Shown: piece after piece, positions 6,438-12,496 of the stretch | Position numbering within the stretch: the stretch's first letter is position 1 | How the letters are laid out: each line of letters starts with the position of its first letter | DNA from: JALZHR01 sp036389695 | Lineage (GTDB): Bacteria; Acidobacteriota; Blastocatellia; Pyrinomonadales; Pyrinomonadaceae | DNA: 13,039 nt | Direction of reading: 5' to 3' | Assembly: GCA_036389695.1 (NCBI GenBank) | Contig: DASVWG010000220.1 | Coordinates: 1 to 13,039 of the forward strand | Translations under genes and position numbers: made by a program | Notes under the pieces: generated by a model | What the model saw: only the letters and a program-made list of their open reading frames with translations | Databases searched by the model: none | What the model was told of the DNA's origin: nothing

Positions 6438-6644
6438 TTATAAATCGGTTTCTTCGATTTCAGCCATTTTCATTAAATGCCTGAGCAATCCTGTTTTCAG
6501 AGGTTGATTTCCGTGAACCGGAACTGACAAGCGAACAACGCTTCCTGTTTTGCCGTAAATGTGATGGCTACCTTTAATTCGCAGTAAAGTCCAGCCGCGA
6601 TTTTCGAGAATTTTTATAAAATCCTTGCCTGAGACCGACTTCAT
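6438..6644 (-). CDS. hicA: HicA family toxin (mRNA interferase)
   Basis: A 68-residue HicA/YcfA-type toxin. Members of this family have a double-stranded-RNA-binding-like fold and cleave mRNA in a ribosome-independent way. Visible hallmarks are the N-terminal VSGKDFIKILENRGW (4-18), the KGSHHIY segment (24-30) carrying the conserved catalytic His (27 or 28), and the C-terminal strand/helix LSVPVHGNQPLKTGLLRHLM, which is close to the family consensus (PxHxxxxLxxGxLRxIL). The length is full for the family and the His is intact, so the toxin is probably active. The gene starts by overlapping the last four bases of hicB (ATGA), so the two are translationally coupled. Its stop lies directly next to the stop of the convergent protease gene. 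Confidence 0.93.
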   Translation of the reverse strand: MKSVSGKDFIKILENRGWTLLRIKGSHHIYGKTGSVVRLSVPVHGNQPLKTGLLRHLMKMAEIEETDL

Positions 6645-6844
6645 ACGGCAATTTCCAAAACCTGCGAGTTTTGACTGATTTCTATTGCCGACATATCAAC
6701 CGACAGGCAGCCTTCGATGGCTTCGTAAAGGTTTTGCAGCAGTTCCTCAAACGTTTCGCCCTGCGTCGCGCAGCCCGGAATCGACGGAACTTCCGCCCAG
6801 TAGCCGCCTTCTTCGGCTTCGTGAACAACGACTTTAAGTTTCAT
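6641..6844 (-). CDS. hicB: HicB-like antitoxin, short form
   Basis: The antitoxin partner of HicA, 67 residues. The N-terminal HicB fold is recognisable from VVVHEAEEGGYWAEVPSIPG (5-24) followed by CATQGETFEELLQNLYEAIEGCL, the typical pattern of this family. The protein ends shortly after, so the C-terminal ribbon-helix-helix or helix-turn-helix domain that longer HicB proteins use for operator binding is absent. Autoregulation of this pair by HicB is therefore doubtful. The gene begins four bases after the stop of the upstream 345-residue membrane protein and has no separate Shine-Dalgarno sequence or room for its own spacer promoter. This suggests translation coupled to that gene. Order is antitoxin first, then toxin, with a 4-base overlap. 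Confidence 0.92.
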   Translation of the reverse strand: MKLKVVVHEAEEGGYWAEVPSIPGCATQGETFEELLQNLYEAIEGCLSVDMSAIEISQNSQVLEIAV

Positions 6845-6848
6845 AATT

Positions 6849-7886
6849 TTAACTTTGCGCCGCTGAGGGCAGCATTCCTTTAATTTCTTTCACCATGCGC
6901 TGCACGTCTTCGTGGTCTTCGAGCGAAATCATAAAAAATTCGTAGCCGGTTTTAAAACAAACCAAGCCGTTGCCGAAAAGCCAGACGCCTTCGAGAATCG
7001 GGTTGCCGTTCAGAATCCAGCTAATCGGCGCGCCGGTGATGGTTTTCGGGCTGAAAATATTTGCCCACATCATCGCGCCCGCGCCGCAGGAGAATGCGCC
7101 GAGCAGCGGCGCGCCGACGTATTTGACGATGTCGCGCTCGAATTGAATCCGCTCGGCTTCGGCTTTCGTCAATTCGCCTTCTTTAATCAAATTTTCCTGA
7201 TTTTCCAGATAACCGGTGAATTGCTCGCTGATTTTTTTCACTGACCAGAAAGGCACGGCGGAATTGAAAAACCAGTGCGAGCTTAAAAGCGTAAAGCCCG
7301 CGCCCAGACCTGCGCCGACGACGACCGAAACGCCGGTCGTCGCGGCTTGCAGCGGATTTTCCTGAACCCAATCGGAAGTTTTCTGCACGGTTTTAAAGGC
7401 TGAATCAATCGTGCGCGTCCAGCTGACGCCGAAACCGACGGCTTTGGCGAAACGCTGCGCCGACGTTTCAAACGTGCTGCGCGTTTCATCAAAAACTTCT
7501 CCGGCTTTTTCCGCCGCGACGTTGAAAACTTCTCCGGCTTTCACGCCCGCCGTTTTCAAAACGTCGCCCGCATTTTTGCCCGCATCCCCGGCGGCGTCGC
7601 GCAAAGGCTCGCTCGCTTCCCAAGCTTTTTTCGCCGTCTGTTCGGCGGTTTTGACGGTTTCTTCGGCGACTTTCACGGCTTGTTTGCCGACTTCGGATTT
7701 TTCGGCTTCGGATTTGATTTTATCGACGCCTTCCTTGAAAGTTTCCGCGCCTTTCTGCGCCGTGTCACGCACGACCTTCGCGCCTTCCTCGATTTTTTCT
7801 TTCAGACCGAGCTGTTTGTCGATTTCCTCAAATTTTTCCTTCGCCGCGCTCTGCCATTTTTCAAAACGTTCTTTGTAATCAGCCAT
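6849..7886 (-). CDS. Coiled-coil/LEA-like membrane protein, 345 aa, unknown function
   Basis: I do not recognise a named family. Residues 1-150 are a long amphipathic, Ala/Lys/Glu-rich helical region, with 11-residue spacing in places (KAGEVF at 116 and again at 127), reminiscent of LEA group 3 proteins, apolipoproteins and the N-terminal helical part of mitochondrial Tim44. Residues 178-207, 255-278 and 290-321 are hydrophobic and Gly-rich, suggesting membrane insertion. Between them lies a charged helix (217-254, including NLIKEGELTKAEAERIQFERD). A short charged tail ends the protein. On the minus strand AAGGAC lies 9 nt before the ATG, a good ribosome binding site. A TAAAAT -10-like box lies some 60 bases upstream. 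It is the first gene of a tight operon with hicB and hicA, which could indicate that its membrane activity and the toxin are linked, but this is speculation. Confidence 0.85.
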   Translation of the reverse strand: MADYKERFEKWQSAAKEKFEEIDKQLGLKEKIEEGAKVVRDTAQKGAETFKEGVDKIKSEAEKSEVGKQAVKVAEETVKTAEQTAKKAWEASEPLRDAAGDAGKNAGDVLKTAGVKAGEVFNVAAEKAGEVFDETRSTFETSAQRFAKAVGFGVSWTRTIDSAFKTVQKTSDWVQENPLQAATTGVSVVVGAGLGAGFTLLSSHWFFNSAVPFWSVKKISEQFTGYLENQENLIKEGELTKAEAERIQFERDIVKYVGAPLLGAFSCGAGAMMWANIFSPKTITGAPISWILNGNPILEGVWLFGNGLVCFKTGYEFFMISLEDHEDVQRMVKEIKGMLPSAAQS

Positions 7887-7982
7887 TTTTTTTAGTCCTT
7901 TTTGTTTGCTGTCTGTTATACGATTTTTTAGCCGTCTCGGTTCATTTTACAACTTTCGCCCGCGTTTAGCCATAATTTCGCC

Positions 7983-8011
7983 TTGAAACTGCCGTTTAAG
8001 AAAGCTACTAT
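7983..8011 (+). promoter_or_regulatory. Candidate sigma-70 promoter for yacG
   Basis: TTGAAA (7983-7988) and TACTAT (8006-8011) are separated by 17 bases, a good -35/-10 arrangement (5 of 6 and 4 of 6 matches). Transcription would begin around 8018, inside the heptamer repeat that forms the leader of yacG. Confidence 0.5.
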
Positions 8012-8013
8012 TC

Positions 8014-8048
8014 AATTTTGCATTTTGCATTTTGAGTTTTGCATTAAA
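8014..8048 (+). repeat. Single-armed heptamer tandem repeat in the yacG leader
   Basis: Five consecutive 7-nt units fill the leader: AATTTTG (8014), CATTTTG (8021), CATTTTG (8028), AGTTTTG (8035) and the degenerate CATTAAA (8042). There is no facing reverse-complement arm nearby. The yacG ATG follows six bases later with no clear Shine-Dalgarno sequence. The unit resembles the AATTTTG units inside the repeat at 948-975. Confidence 0.75.
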
Positions 8049-8053
8049 TACTT

Positions 8054-8272
8054 ATGCCTTTAGTAAAATGTCCGACCTGCGGGCGGGAAGCCGAATATAC
8101 GGGCAACGAGTTTCGCCCTTTTTGCTCGGAGCGTTGTAAATTAATCGATTTCGGCGCGTGGGCTGACGAGGAATTCGCGCTGCCCGCCGAAACCGCTTCG
8201 CTGACCGAAGAAGATTTAGTTAAAATTGAGCAGGAGCTTAATGATAAGATGAACGCGGGAAATGAAAATTAG
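8054..8272 (+). CDS. yacG: DNA gyrase inhibitor / zinc-ribbon protein YacG
   Basis: A small zinc-binding protein of 72 residues. In E. coli YacG binds GyrB and inhibits DNA gyrase, and that role is assumed here by homology. The zinc ribbon is complete: Cys6 and Cys9 in CPTCG, then Cys24 and Cys28 in RPFCSERCK. It is followed by the diagnostic LIDFGAWADEEFALP (30-44). The tail (45-72) is acidic and not conserved in my recollection. The gene is not next to coaE, its frequent neighbour in proteobacteria. It has a good promoter candidate and a repeat-derived leader, and is followed after 46 bases by a small membrane protein gene. Confidence 0.94.
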   Translation: MPLVKCPTCGREAEYTGNEFRPFCSERCKLIDFGAWADEEFALPAETASLTEEDLVKIEQELNDKMNAGNEN

Positions 8273-8318
8273 AACGTGAGATTCGTTTTTCCGTTCCGGT
8301 AAAATAAGGATTAATTTT

Positions 8319-8588
8319 ATGTTTTTATTTGATGTCGCGCTTTCCGAGACGACCGGCTCGGCGGTCGGAATCGGCTTGGCGGTCGTATTTTTTCTGATTT
8401 TCGCCGCGATTGCCGCCGTCGCCTATTTTATGATTCGCAAAACGGTGAAAATGGCGATTCGGATGGTGGTGGTCGCCCTGATTTTTCTGATTGCCGTCAT
8501 CGGCAGCGTCGCCTTGTGGTACGGCATCGGCAGCTCGCCCGCGCCGCGTTCACGCCCAAATCGCCCGCCCGCAAATTCGACCAGATAA
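8319..8588 (+). CDS. Small two-helix membrane protein, 89 aa, unknown function
   Basis: No family recognised. Two strong transmembrane helices are visible, at about 17-39 and 47-69, joined by a short basic loop (RKTVKMAIR, 40-48). The C-terminal tail is Pro/Arg-rich (APRSRPNRPP, 75-84). The positive-inside rule places the loop in the cytosol and both ends outside. The start is supported by AAGGA (8306-8310) eight bases before the ATG. A TAAAAT at 8300-8305 could be a -10 box but overlaps that ribosome binding site. It may be cotranscribed with yacG. Confidence 0.78.
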   Translation: MFLFDVALSETTGSAVGIGLAVVFFLIFAAIAAVAYFMIRKTVKMAIRMVVVALIFLIAVIGSVALWYGIGSSPAPRSRPNRPPANSTR

Positions 8589-8627
8589 ATTTCACTACTG
8601 AAAACAACAGAACACGGAGGAAATGAA

Positions 8628-8762
8628 ACCACAGATTTGCAAGGATAGACGCAGATTTTAACAGGATAGACAGGATTTACAGGATAATTTAAAACTATAA
8701 ACGTTGAAATTTGTTTTTTATCCTGCCAATCCTGTCCATCCTGTTTGAATCTTTCTTTGCAT
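8628..8762. repeat. 9-nt periodic inverted repeat (ACAGGAT type) before the MFS gene
   Basis: Bases 8660-8687 and 8718-8745 are inverted repeats matching at 25 of 28 positions around a 30-base loop. The left arm is three units of ACAGGATNN starting at 8661, 8670 and 8679. The right arm is TCCTGNNNN units at 8721, 8730 and 8739. Flanking related words (CACAGATTTGCAAGGATAGACGCAGATTTT-like sequence at 8630-8659, and CTTTCTTTGCA at 8751-8761) extend the symmetry less precisely. The right arm is an open frame that would add a false 24-residue N-terminus to the MFS gene. No other gene is seen between 8589 and 8782. Confidence 0.85.
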
Positions 8763-8782
8763 CTTCGGTAGTTTGTCGCCAG

Positions 8783-10033
8783 ATGAAAAACTCAAAACGC
8801 GAGTGGTTTCCTTCGTTCAATCGTTATAAAAATCTTCCGCGAAATGTCTTTGCGCTCAGCTTTGTAAGCATGCTGAACGACATTTCGAGCGAGATAATCT
8901 ACCCGCTTTTGCCGACGTTTCTGGCTTTGACTCTGGGCGCTTCGCCGTTTGCCATCGGCGCTATCGAAGGCGCGGCGGAATCGACCGCTTCCTTGCTCAA
9001 GCTTTTTTCCGGTTATCTGAGCGACAAATTCGGGCGGCGCAAGCTGCCGGTGTTTCTGGGTTACGCGCTGGCGAGCGTCACTCGCCCGCTGCTGGCTTTT
9101 GCGACGACCTGGACGCAGGTTCTGGCGGTTCGTTTGATTGACAGGGTCGGGAAAGGAATTCGCGCCGCGCCGCGCGACGCGCTTCTGGCGGCGGAAATTC
9201 CGCCGGAAAAACGCGGTTTGGCTTTCGGTTTTAACCGCGCGTCTGACCATCTGGGCGCGGTCATCGGTCCAATCATCGCTTTCGTTTTGCTTTCGTATTT
9301 TGCCGCCAATCCGCAGATTCCGACCGCGCAGGAATATCAACAGCTTTTTCTCGTCGCTTCGATTCCGGTCGTTCTCGGATTGTTCGTCATAGGCTTTTTC
9401 GTTAAAGAAGACGGAAAAAAAGAGCTGCACGAATCGGTCGAGAAAACGAAGATAAAATTTTCGCTCGCGGCTTTCGATTCCAATTTCAAACGCTTTCTCT
9501 TAACCATCGCGCTGTTTACTTTGTCGAATTCGTCGGACGCGTTTCTGCTGCTGCGCGCGACCGAATCGGGCATCGCGCCCGCCGTTCTGCCGATTTTGTG
9601 GATGGTTCTGCATTTCAGCAAAGTTTTCTTTTCGCTCATCGGCGGCGATTTGTCGGATAGAATCGGCAGAAAAACCCTGATTTTTTCGGGCTGGATTTTG
9701 TATGCGCTGGTTTACGCCGGATTCGCTTTCGTCACGGAAGCGTGGCAGGCGTGGGTTTTGTTTATCATCTACGGCGCGTTTTTCGGCTTGACCGAAGGCA
9801 CGGAAAAAGCGCTCGTCGCCGATATGGTCTCGGACGAAAAGCGCGGCACGGCTTACGGGCTTTACGCGCTCGCTTTCGGCATCACGGTTTTTCCGGCGTC
9901 CCTGCTCATCGGCGGAATCTGGAATTTTTTCGGCGCGACGGCGGCATTTCTTTTCAGCGCGTTTTTGTCAATCTGCGCGGCGTTTTTGCTTTTAACCGTC
10001 AATACAAAACCGGTGGTGAATGAAACGAATTAA
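8783..10033 (+). CDS. MFS transporter, 12-helix type
   Basis: A major facilitator superfamily permease of 416 residues, about the normal length for 12 helices, in the cytoplasmic membrane. The first helix includes FALSFVSMLNDISSEIIYPL (23-42). The motif A loop GYLSDKFGRRK is at 77-87, and RLIDRVGKGIRAAPRDAL follows at 117-134. A second, half-repeat motif A (GGDLSDRIGRKTL) comes after a charged central loop rich in Lys/Glu (KEDGKKELHESVEKTKIK). The DRxGKGxRxxPRD stretch is typical of a group of putative drug or metabolite exporters, but the substrate cannot be told. I chose the ATG at 8783. The frame is open back to a TTG at 8711, but those 24 codons are simply the repeat's right arm. No Shine-Dalgarno sequence is evident. 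The gene ends just before a bidirectional terminator. Confidence 0.92.
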   Translation: MKNSKREWFPSFNRYKNLPRNVFALSFVSMLNDISSEIIYPLLPTFLALTLGASPFAIGAIEGAAESTASLLKLFSGYLSDKFGRRKLPVFLGYALASVTRPLLAFATTWTQVLAVRLIDRVGKGIRAAPRDALLAAEIPPEKRGLAFGFNRASDHLGAVIGPIIAFVLLSYFAANPQIPTAQEYQQLFLVASIPVVLGLFVIGFFVKEDGKKELHESVEKTKIKFSLAAFDSNFKRFLLTIALFTLSNSSDAFLLLRATESGIAPAVLPILWMVLHFSKVFFSLIGGDLSDRIGRKTLIFSGWILYALVYAGFAFVTEAWQAWVLFIIYGAFFGLTEGTEKALVADMVSDEKRGTAYGLYALAFGITVFPASLLIGGIWNFFGATAAFLFSAFLSICAAFLLLTVNTKPVVNETN

Positions 10034-10039
10034 AAAGTA

Positions 10040-10092
10040 AAAAAGAAAAGGCTGTTTTGACGCGTTAAATGTCAAAACAGCCTTTTCTTTTT
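10040..10092. terminator. Bidirectional intrinsic terminator between convergent genes
   Basis: Bases 10040-10061 and 10071-10092 form a perfect 22-bp stem with a 9-base loop. The GC-richer centre (GGCTG) is flanked by A-runs on the left and T-runs on the right, so each strand reads hairpin followed by U-rich tail. It sits six bases after the MFS stop and one base before the stop of the convergent FG-GAP gene. Confidence 0.95.
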
Positions 10093-10093
10093 G

Positions 10094-12106
10094 TTAATTC
10101 AGCGAAATCAAAACGTCGTTTGCCGCGCCGAAAGTCGTGGCGGTCGAGGGCGCGAGATACCAGACGTTTTCGTTCGGGCGATAGACGTTAAATTCGAACG
10201 CGCCGTTTCCGTCCGCGTCAATCGCCACGGGAACGTCGCCGTTTGTTCCCCAATGCGTCGCCGACATTGACTGGCTGGCGCTTCGCCAGACATACCAGTT
10301 TCCCTCGCTCGGACGAAAAACCGCGACGTCCGCTTTACCGTCGCCGTCGTAATCAGCCGCGACGGGTTTATCCGAACTGATTCCCCATTTGAAAGCGACA
10401 AATTGATTGTCGGAGCTTCTCAGATAATACCAGGTTCCGTCGTTCGGACGATAAACCGCGATGTCCGCGCGATTGTCGCCGTCGAAATCCGTCGGAACGG
10501 GCTTATCGCCGCTCGCGCCGAAATGCAAGCCCTGAAATTGCCCGTCGCGGCTGCGCAAAATATACCAATCGCCGACGCTTTCGCGGAAGACGGCAATATC
10601 GGTCTTGCCGTCGCCGTCGAAATCGGCGGGCACGGGCTTATCCGAATTAATTCCAAAATGCACGGCGGACATCGCGTTATCAGAGCTTTGCAGAATATAC
10701 CAGTCGCCTGTGTTTTTGCGATAAACGGCGAAATCGGTCTTGCCGTCGCCGTCGTAATCGCCGACCGCCGGAACGTCGCCCAGATTGCCGCTTCCGAAAA
10801 ACGTTTCCTGCGGCGCGGCGTCGGGCTGCGAGCTTAATCTGACCGACCATTTCCCGTTTGCCGGATTCCAGAAAGCCAAATCGGTTTTGCCGTCGCCGTC
10901 AAAATCCACGGTTTTTGTTTGTCCGCTTCTCTGACACACTGTTTTCAGCAATTCGACGGTCGTGCGATTATTGTTTGAATCAGACGAAAATCGAACCAAA
11001 TCGGTTTTGCCGTCGCCCGTAAAATCCAGCGCGTTCGCCACTTTATTAAAATTCTGGTCGTCGAGCGAAACGGCGTTTGAAAAGCTTCGGAAACCGCCCG
11101 CGCCGTTTCCGAAAAGCGCCGTGTAACCGTAGGTGGCGTTACTCGCGCGCCCGCTGTCCAGCACGTCGCGTTTGCCGTCGCCGTTAAAATCGCCGAAATA
11201 GATGCGGTTCGTGCCGTCTCTATAACCCGACGGAAAATCGCTGGCTGTATGACCGCCGCTCGCCTTGCTTATCAAAAACGAAACCGTCGTCGAAAAGGAA
11301 GTCGTGCCGTAAAAATCGGCTTTTCCGTCGCCGTTAAATTCATCGACGCCTTCGATGCGGAAACGTCCGATGGCTTTTTCGGGCGTCATCGAAAAGCCGC
11401 CGCCCTCGCTCTGCATCCAATATTTGAGCGTATAGTTATTCGAGTTTGAGACGGCTTTATTGATGGCGATGTCCTTTCTGCCGTCGCCGTTGAAATCGCC
11501 GATAAAAAGATTGGCGTGCTCAGTGGTAATGGGCGTGCGCGTGGTGTATGTGCCGTCGCCCGTGCTGAAATAAAGATAATAATTCGGCTCGTCGCTGCCC
11601 GCATTCGGCGCGCCCGTCGTGATAAAATCCACCCGTCCGTCGCCATTGATGTCGTCCGCGCCCGAAACGTATTCGGAAGGCGAATCGAACGAGAGATTAT
11701 TTCCGCGCGTCAGCCCGCCGTTGCCGTTATTGTAATAGATAACCATTTTCGGTTCGGTCGAAAAATAAGCGAGCGCGTCAGGCTTTCCGTCGGCGTTAAA
11801 ATCCTGCCAGCTTGCGCCCCAAAAAGTACCGCCGCCGGAATTTGAAAGCGTCAAAGTAATCGGCGTCAAACCGCCCGCGCCGTTGTTTTGCAGCACGGTG
11901 ACGTTATTTAACTGCCCCGAACCGTTGTCATAATCGCCGGCGAAATCCATTTTGCCGTCGCCGTTAAAATCCAGAACCGTGCGATAAGCCATCGCGTTTT
12001 GCACCGTCCCGATTGACGAAACCTCAAAATTTACCGCATTGCACTGAGCAAAAGAATTTGCCGCAAGCATCATTAAAACGGCGAGAGAAAAAAAGTATTT
12101 TTTCAT
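10094..12106 (-). CDS. Secreted FG-GAP/VCBS repeat beta-propeller protein
   Basis: A 670-residue exported protein. The signal peptide is MKKYFFSLAVLMMLAANSFA, with likely cleavage before Gln21; the following Cys is not in a lipobox. Thirteen calcium-loop motifs of the DxNGDGxxD type begin at residues 46, 102, 152, 204, 256, 306, 361, 401, 450, 495, 540, 585 and 630. The first seven are 50-56 residues apart and could form one seven-bladed propeller. From 450 they repeat every 45 residues, each blade carrying W-Y-(I/Y/V)-L-R-S and D-K-P-V words. No sorting, anchor or enzyme domain is seen, so a calcium-stabilised surface or extracellular binding role is likely. I chose the ATG at 12106; a GTG nine bases earlier (12115) is the alternative. 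No good Shine-Dalgarno sequence is visible. The last motif (DADGNGAFEF) is degenerate. Confidence 0.93.
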   Translation of the reverse strand: MKKYFFSLAVLMMLAANSFAQCNAVNFEVSSIGTVQNAMAYRTVLDFNGDGKMDFAGDYDNGSGQLNNVTVLQNNGAGGLTPITLTLSNSGGGTFWGASWQDFNADGKPDALAYFSTEPKMVIYYNNGNGGLTRGNNLSFDSPSEYVSGADDINGDGRVDFITTGAPNAGSDEPNYYLYFSTGDGTYTTRTPITTEHANLFIGDFNGDGRKDIAINKAVSNSNNYTLKYWMQSEGGGFSMTPEKAIGRFRIEGVDEFNGDGKADFYGTTSFSTTVSFLISKASGGHTASDFPSGYRDGTNRIYFGDFNGDGKRDVLDSGRASNATYGYTALFGNGAGGFRSFSNAVSLDDQNFNKVANALDFTGDGKTDLVRFSSDSNNNRTTVELLKTVCQRSGQTKTVDFDGDGKTDLAFWNPANGKWSVRLSSQPDAAPQETFFGSGNLGDVPAVGDYDGDGKTDFAVYRKNTGDWYILQSSDNAMSAVHFGINSDKPVPADFDGDGKTDIAVFRESVGDWYILRSRDGQFQGLHFGASGDKPVPTDFDGDNRADIAVYRPNDGTWYYLRSSDNQFVAFKWGISSDKPVAADYDGDGKADVAVFRPSEGNWYVWRSASQSMSATHWGTNGDVPVAIDADGNGAFEFNVYRPNENVWYLAPSTATTFGAANDVLISLN
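10160..10910 (-). repeat. Tandem 135-bp coding repeats (45-residue propeller blades)
   Basis: Within the FG-GAP gene the D-x-D-G-D-G codons recur at exactly 135-bp steps from residue 450 to 630 (four steps), after one 49-residue step from 401. Words such as TTGCCGTCGCCGTCG recur at the DNA level on the + strand. This is a coding-repeat expansion and a likely site of recombination or copy-number change. Confidence 0.85.
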
Positions 12107-12141
12107 TATATTCACTTGGAAAATGTCTAAAATTTTGTGAG

Positions 12142-12162
12142 GGCGTAAATTCGCCTTACGCC
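12142..12162 (-). promoter_or_regulatory. Small hairpin in the leader of the FG-GAP gene
   Basis: GGCGTAA (12142-12148) and TTACGCC (12156-12162) form a 7-bp stem with a 7-base loop, about 36 bases upstream of the FG-GAP ATG on the minus strand. It could be a leader structure or protein site; no T-run follows. Function unknown. No convincing promoter was found in 12163-12250. Confidence 0.35.
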
Positions 12163-12248
12163 AAAACAGTCACATCAACGAGCGAGAAAAGACACAAACG
12201 AAAATAGAAAGAAATTTTTTATGCGAGTCGGGATTCGGAAGCTGTAGC

Positions 12249-12349
12249 ATCTTTGCGCCCTTGGCGAAAATCTTTGCGTCCTTTGCGGTTAAAGAAAGTT
12301 TTTAGCGCAAAGGACGCGAAGAATAAGACGCAAAGAACGCAAAGAAAAT
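12249..12349. repeat. 9-nt periodic inverted repeat (CGCAAAGAA type) upstream of queF
   Basis: A perfect 12-bp core pairs 12276-12287 with 12306-12317. Further out, CTTTGCG at 12251-12257 pairs with CGCAAAG at 12338-12344, and CTTGGCG at 12260-12266 pairs with 12329-12335 with one mismatch. The right arm has 9-nt CGCAAAGAA units at 12329 and 12338, and a related one at 12306. The left arm is the mirrored CTTTGCGNC type. The layout matches the other spacer hairpins, but the sequence differs. Confidence 0.8.
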
Positions 12350-12386
12350 GTCTTTATTTATTGCAGGGAAAATGTCTTTATTTATT
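12344..12386. repeat. Direct repeat of 19 nt, two copies with 24-nt period
   Basis: GAAAATGTCTTTATTTATT occurs at 12344-12362 and again at 12368-12386, separated by five bases. It starts inside the last unit of the preceding inverted repeat. No role is apparent. Confidence 0.8.
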
Positions 12387-12410
12387 AAAAGCTTTCCGCC
12401 CCGCCGGATT

Positions 12411-12440
12411 TTCTGCGCGGTTCTGCGCGGTTCTTTGGCG
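12411..12440. repeat. 10-nt tandem repeat upstream of queF
   Basis: TTCTGCGCGG is repeated exactly at 12411 and 12421, with a degenerate third unit TTCTTTGGCG at 12431. The third unit overlaps the proposed -35 box of queF, so changes in repeat number could move promoter-upstream sequence. Confidence 0.7.
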
Positions 12441-12464
12441 AAAGTTCGCGCGCTGTTGTAAAAT
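12435..12464 (+). promoter_or_regulatory. Candidate promoter for queF
   Basis: TTGGCG (12435-12440, 4 of 6) and TAAAAT (12459-12464, 5 of 6) are separated by 18 bases, 33 bases before the ATG. The leader has a tiny stem (TCGTT/AACGA) but nothing that fits a preQ1 riboswitch. Confidence 0.4.
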
Positions 12465-12496
12465 TATCGTTTCGACTTTTAACGAAAAAGACAGCT

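Noticed and set aside
8623..8661. Tiny ORF (MKPQICKDRRRF) after a GGAGG sequence
   Set aside because: Only 12 codons, just two bases from the GGAGG, and made of repeat sequence; no evidence of selection.
10160..10910. Regularly spaced repeats that might suggest a CRISPR array
   Set aside because: The 135-bp spacing keeps a reading frame, with blade motifs at each step; these are coding repeats of the FG-GAP protein.
12032..12046. Lipoprotein signal in the FG-GAP protein (Cys after the signal peptide)
   Set aside because: The residues before the Cys are F-A-Q, which does not fit a lipobox; ordinary signal peptidase I cleavage after SFA is more likely.
12441..12496. preQ1 riboswitch in the queF leader
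   Set aside because: The leader is too short and lacks the C-rich loop and A-rich tail of known preQ1 aptamers; only a 5-bp stem is visible.
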